Part shown: one piece after another, positions 6,319-7,502 of the stretch
Layout of the letters: every line of letters begins with the position of its first letter
Numbering within the stretch: position 1 is the stretch's first letter
Translations under genes and position numbers: made by a program
The notes under the pieces: generated by a model
Seen by the model: the letters and a program-made list of their open reading frames with translations, nothing else
Told to the model about the DNA's origin: nothing
Databases searched by the model: none
Assembly (NCBI GenBank): GCA_964371865.1
Contig: CAYJOR010000095.1
Location: 1-7,502 of the forward strand
DNA from: CAYJAZ01 sp964371865
GTDB taxonomy: Bacteria > Desulfobacterota > Desulfovibrionia > Desulfovibrionales > Desulfovibrionaceae
Direction of reading: 5' to 3'
DNA: 7,502 nt

Positions 6319-7272
6319 TTATCCTTCTTTTTTTATTTGGTTTTTATAAAGTATTCTTCTCTGTGCCTGTGCCAAACCAAGCTGTAAAATATTTTCTAAT
6401 GTATTGGTATAATATCCTTTTTCAAGTTCCAAAAAATAAAAGTTTACTCTTGCGACACATTGATTAAGTAAGGCATTGGCTTCAAATTTTAAATTTTCCT
6501 CTGAGATACCTCGTAGTTGCATATGGTACACTAGAGGATTAAATTTATTATTTTTCACATCATCTTCAAAGTCATCCATAGCATCAATAAGATACGCCCA
6601 GCGCCCTAAAAAAAATCCCAAGCGATTGAGCGACGCACTTTGTATCTCGTTTATATCCTCAAAAAAAAGACTAACCGCTTTTGCTGTTGGTCTTGCAAAA
6701 TTATCAATGGAAAAGTCTTCGTATAATTTATAATTTTCCATAAAAGATATTTCGCCTGAGGAGTTAACAACAGCATTAGAAAAAGCTTGTGACCATAAGT
6801 CTTTTTTACTTTCCTCAAGACTTTGTTCTTGTGTTAAGTTTTCCAAAATTTCAGAAAAATGTGGATATTGTTTTTGGGCTTTTTTGATAGCTCTTGAAAA
6901 AAACAACAATAAAAATCTGGCTCCTATTCGTTTTTTAAAGTTTTCATCTGCAAGGATATCCAGTAGTTTATGATAGGTCATAAGTATGGTAATTGCTGCG
7001 GCTTTATTATAAACTTCGTCTTCATTGTTGATACAATAGCAAGTTTTAAGCGACTTTAGAATGCAGTGTTTTTCTTTTGTGTAAGAGGGAGTTTCTTGTT
7101 TGTAATTCAAGCTTAGCAATGTATAAAAACAAAGATCGAAACTAAGGAAAAATCTTGTCATAAATCCATAGTTTTTCGCAAGTTTTTTACAAAGAGTACA
7201 ATAAATTGCTTTGTATTCATCGTACTCTTTAACTAAAAGCATAGCTTTATAGGGGGTAACATAACCAAACAT
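6319..7272 (-). CDS. DUF5685-family protein
   Basis: The protein has 317 residues and is largely alpha-helical. The family signature is visible throughout: start MFGYVTPYKAMLLVKEYDEY; CxxC at C25-C28 (YCTLCKKL) followed by YGFMTRFFLSFDL; HCILKSLKTC with C70, C78 and C80; YHKLLDILADE (100-110); and LGRWAYLIDAMDDFEDD (about 222-238) followed by KFNPL. Family members usually have a doubled Asp in the first acidic motif, and here the second is Ile106. The two Asp-rich helices recall the metal sites of isoprenoid-synthase folds; this is my inference, no activity is established. The four early Cys could bind a metal. I chose the ATG at 7272 because the protein then begins with the family's MFGYV and AAGGA lies 8 nt upstream; the in-frame TTG at 7278 adds only two residues. 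First gene of a coupled pair with the Cys-tail protein. Confidence 0.88.
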   Translation of the reverse strand: MFGYVTPYKAMLLVKEYDEYKAIYCTLCKKLAKNYGFMTRFFLSFDLCFYTLLSLNYKQETPSYTKEKHCILKSLKTCYCINNEDEVYNKAAAITILMTYHKLLDILADENFKKRIGARFLLLFFSRAIKKAQKQYPHFSEILENLTQEQSLEESKKDLWSQAFSNAVVNSSGEISFMENYKLYEDFSIDNFARPTAKAVSLFFEDINEIQSASLNRLGFFLGRWAYLIDAMDDFEDDVKNNKFNPLVYHMQLRGISEENLKFEANALLNQCVARVNFYFLELEKGYYTNTLENILQLGLAQAQRRILYKNQIKKEG

Positions 7273-7306
7273 ACCCAAAATCCTTAAAATATTTCTTGTT
7301 CAAACT

Positions 7307-7345
7307 TTATTCACAATCTTTTAGTGTAGAAGCTTTTTTAAACAT
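7307..7345 (-). CDS. Possible 12-codon leader ORF (tentative)
   Basis: The minus strand reads ATG at 7345, encoding MFKKASTLKDCE and ending at TAA (7309-7307), 34 nt before the DUF5685 start. A plausible ribosome binding site GGGAG lies 6 nt upstream and forms the end of the 10-bp inverted repeat stem. It could be a translated leader or simply a chance ORF; 12 codons carry no statistical weight. Confidence 0.2.
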   Translation of the reverse strand: MFKKASTLKDCE

Positions 7346-7351
7346 AATTTA

Positions 7352-7392
7352 CTCCCTCTTTATTTATCTATTTCTAGACTCCAAAGAGGGAG
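7352..7392 (-). terminator. Inverted repeat behind the outer-membrane protein gene
   Basis: A perfect 10-bp repeat, CTCCCTCTTT (7352-7361) and AAAGAGGGAG (7383-7392), flanks 21 nt that can fold into a small inner hairpin (TCTA/TAGA). It begins 43 nt after the stop of the outer-membrane gene, a normal place for a terminator, and shares its CCCTCTTT core with the strong terminator at 4408-4438. However, no U-run follows on either strand, so termination may be weak, or it may act as an mRNA stabiliser or leader structure for the DUF5685 gene. Confidence 0.45.
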
Positions 7393-7434
7393 CAATTGAA
7401 TGCCTATAATCAATTATTCTATTAAAATACTTTT

Positions 7435-7502
7435 CTAGAACTTAAATTCAAAACCTACTTGACCACCAAAACCTTCTCTGTCGCCTGTAGTTGCGTTTGC
7501 TT
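7435..7502 (-). CDS. C-terminus of an outer-membrane beta-barrel protein, cut by the window edge
   Basis: Only the last 21 complete codons and the TAG stop lie in the window. They read ANATTGDREGFGGQVGFEFKF. The final strand alternates hydrophobic and polar residues (GQVGFEFKF) and ends in Phe, the C-terminal signature that the BAM machinery recognises in outer-membrane barrels and autotransporter domains. This tail fits a porin, an autotransporter or an OmpA-like barrel; which one cannot be told. It is the best evidence in the window that the organism has an outer membrane. Confidence 0.65.
   Translation of the reverse strand, partial: ANATTGDREGFGGQVGFEFKF

Noticed and set aside
6476..6733. 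85-codon plus ORF inside the DUF5685 gene
   Set aside because: It is antisense to the conserved Asp-rich region of the DUF5685 protein and has no ribosome binding site.

Overview
The window is AT-rich DNA with seven genes that look intact or run off an edge, two broken gene remnants and one doubtful third. It probably comes from a low-GC bacterium with an outer membrane. The evidence is the right-edge gene, which ends in a typical beta-barrel C-terminus with a terminal Phe, a lipoprotein 5'-nucleotidase-like enzyme, and two further Sec-exported proteins. The DUF5685-type gene is, to my knowledge, mostly found in Bacillota. A diderm Bacillota (Negativicutes-like) is therefore my leading guess, but other low-GC diderm anaerobes are possible and I cannot assign a genus.

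Left part (1-1849): a TetR-family regulator and a GNAT acetyltransferase form a minus-strand pair. An inverted-repeat operator of classic TetR type lies just in front of the regulator. Divergent from them is a decayed class I methyltransferase with a small frameshifting deletion, followed by a second coding remnant of unknown family split over two frames.

Middle (1850-4475): a well-placed sigma70-like promoter leads into an intact UshA/5'-nucleotidase-type lipoprotein. A 368-base gap follows, holding a consensus extended -10 element and possible traces of a decayed TPM-domain gene. Then comes a small secreted two-cysteine protein of unknown function. A strong 13-bp hairpin terminator is shared with the convergent gene on the other side.

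Right part (4476-7502), all on the minus strand: a partial outer-membrane protein; a spacer with a 10-bp inverted repeat and a possible 12-codon leader ORF; a DUF5685 protein; a tightly coupled small TPR-like protein with a cysteine-rich tail ending in CC; and a secreted ankyrin-repeat protein. The DUF5685/Cys-tail pair is the most promising uncharacterised system here. The DUF5685 protein carries paired cysteines and two Asp-rich motifs reminiscent of isoprenoid-synthase folds, and its partner offers an exposed cysteine cluster at the C-terminus. I saw no CRISPR array, tRNA, rRNA or insertion sequence.
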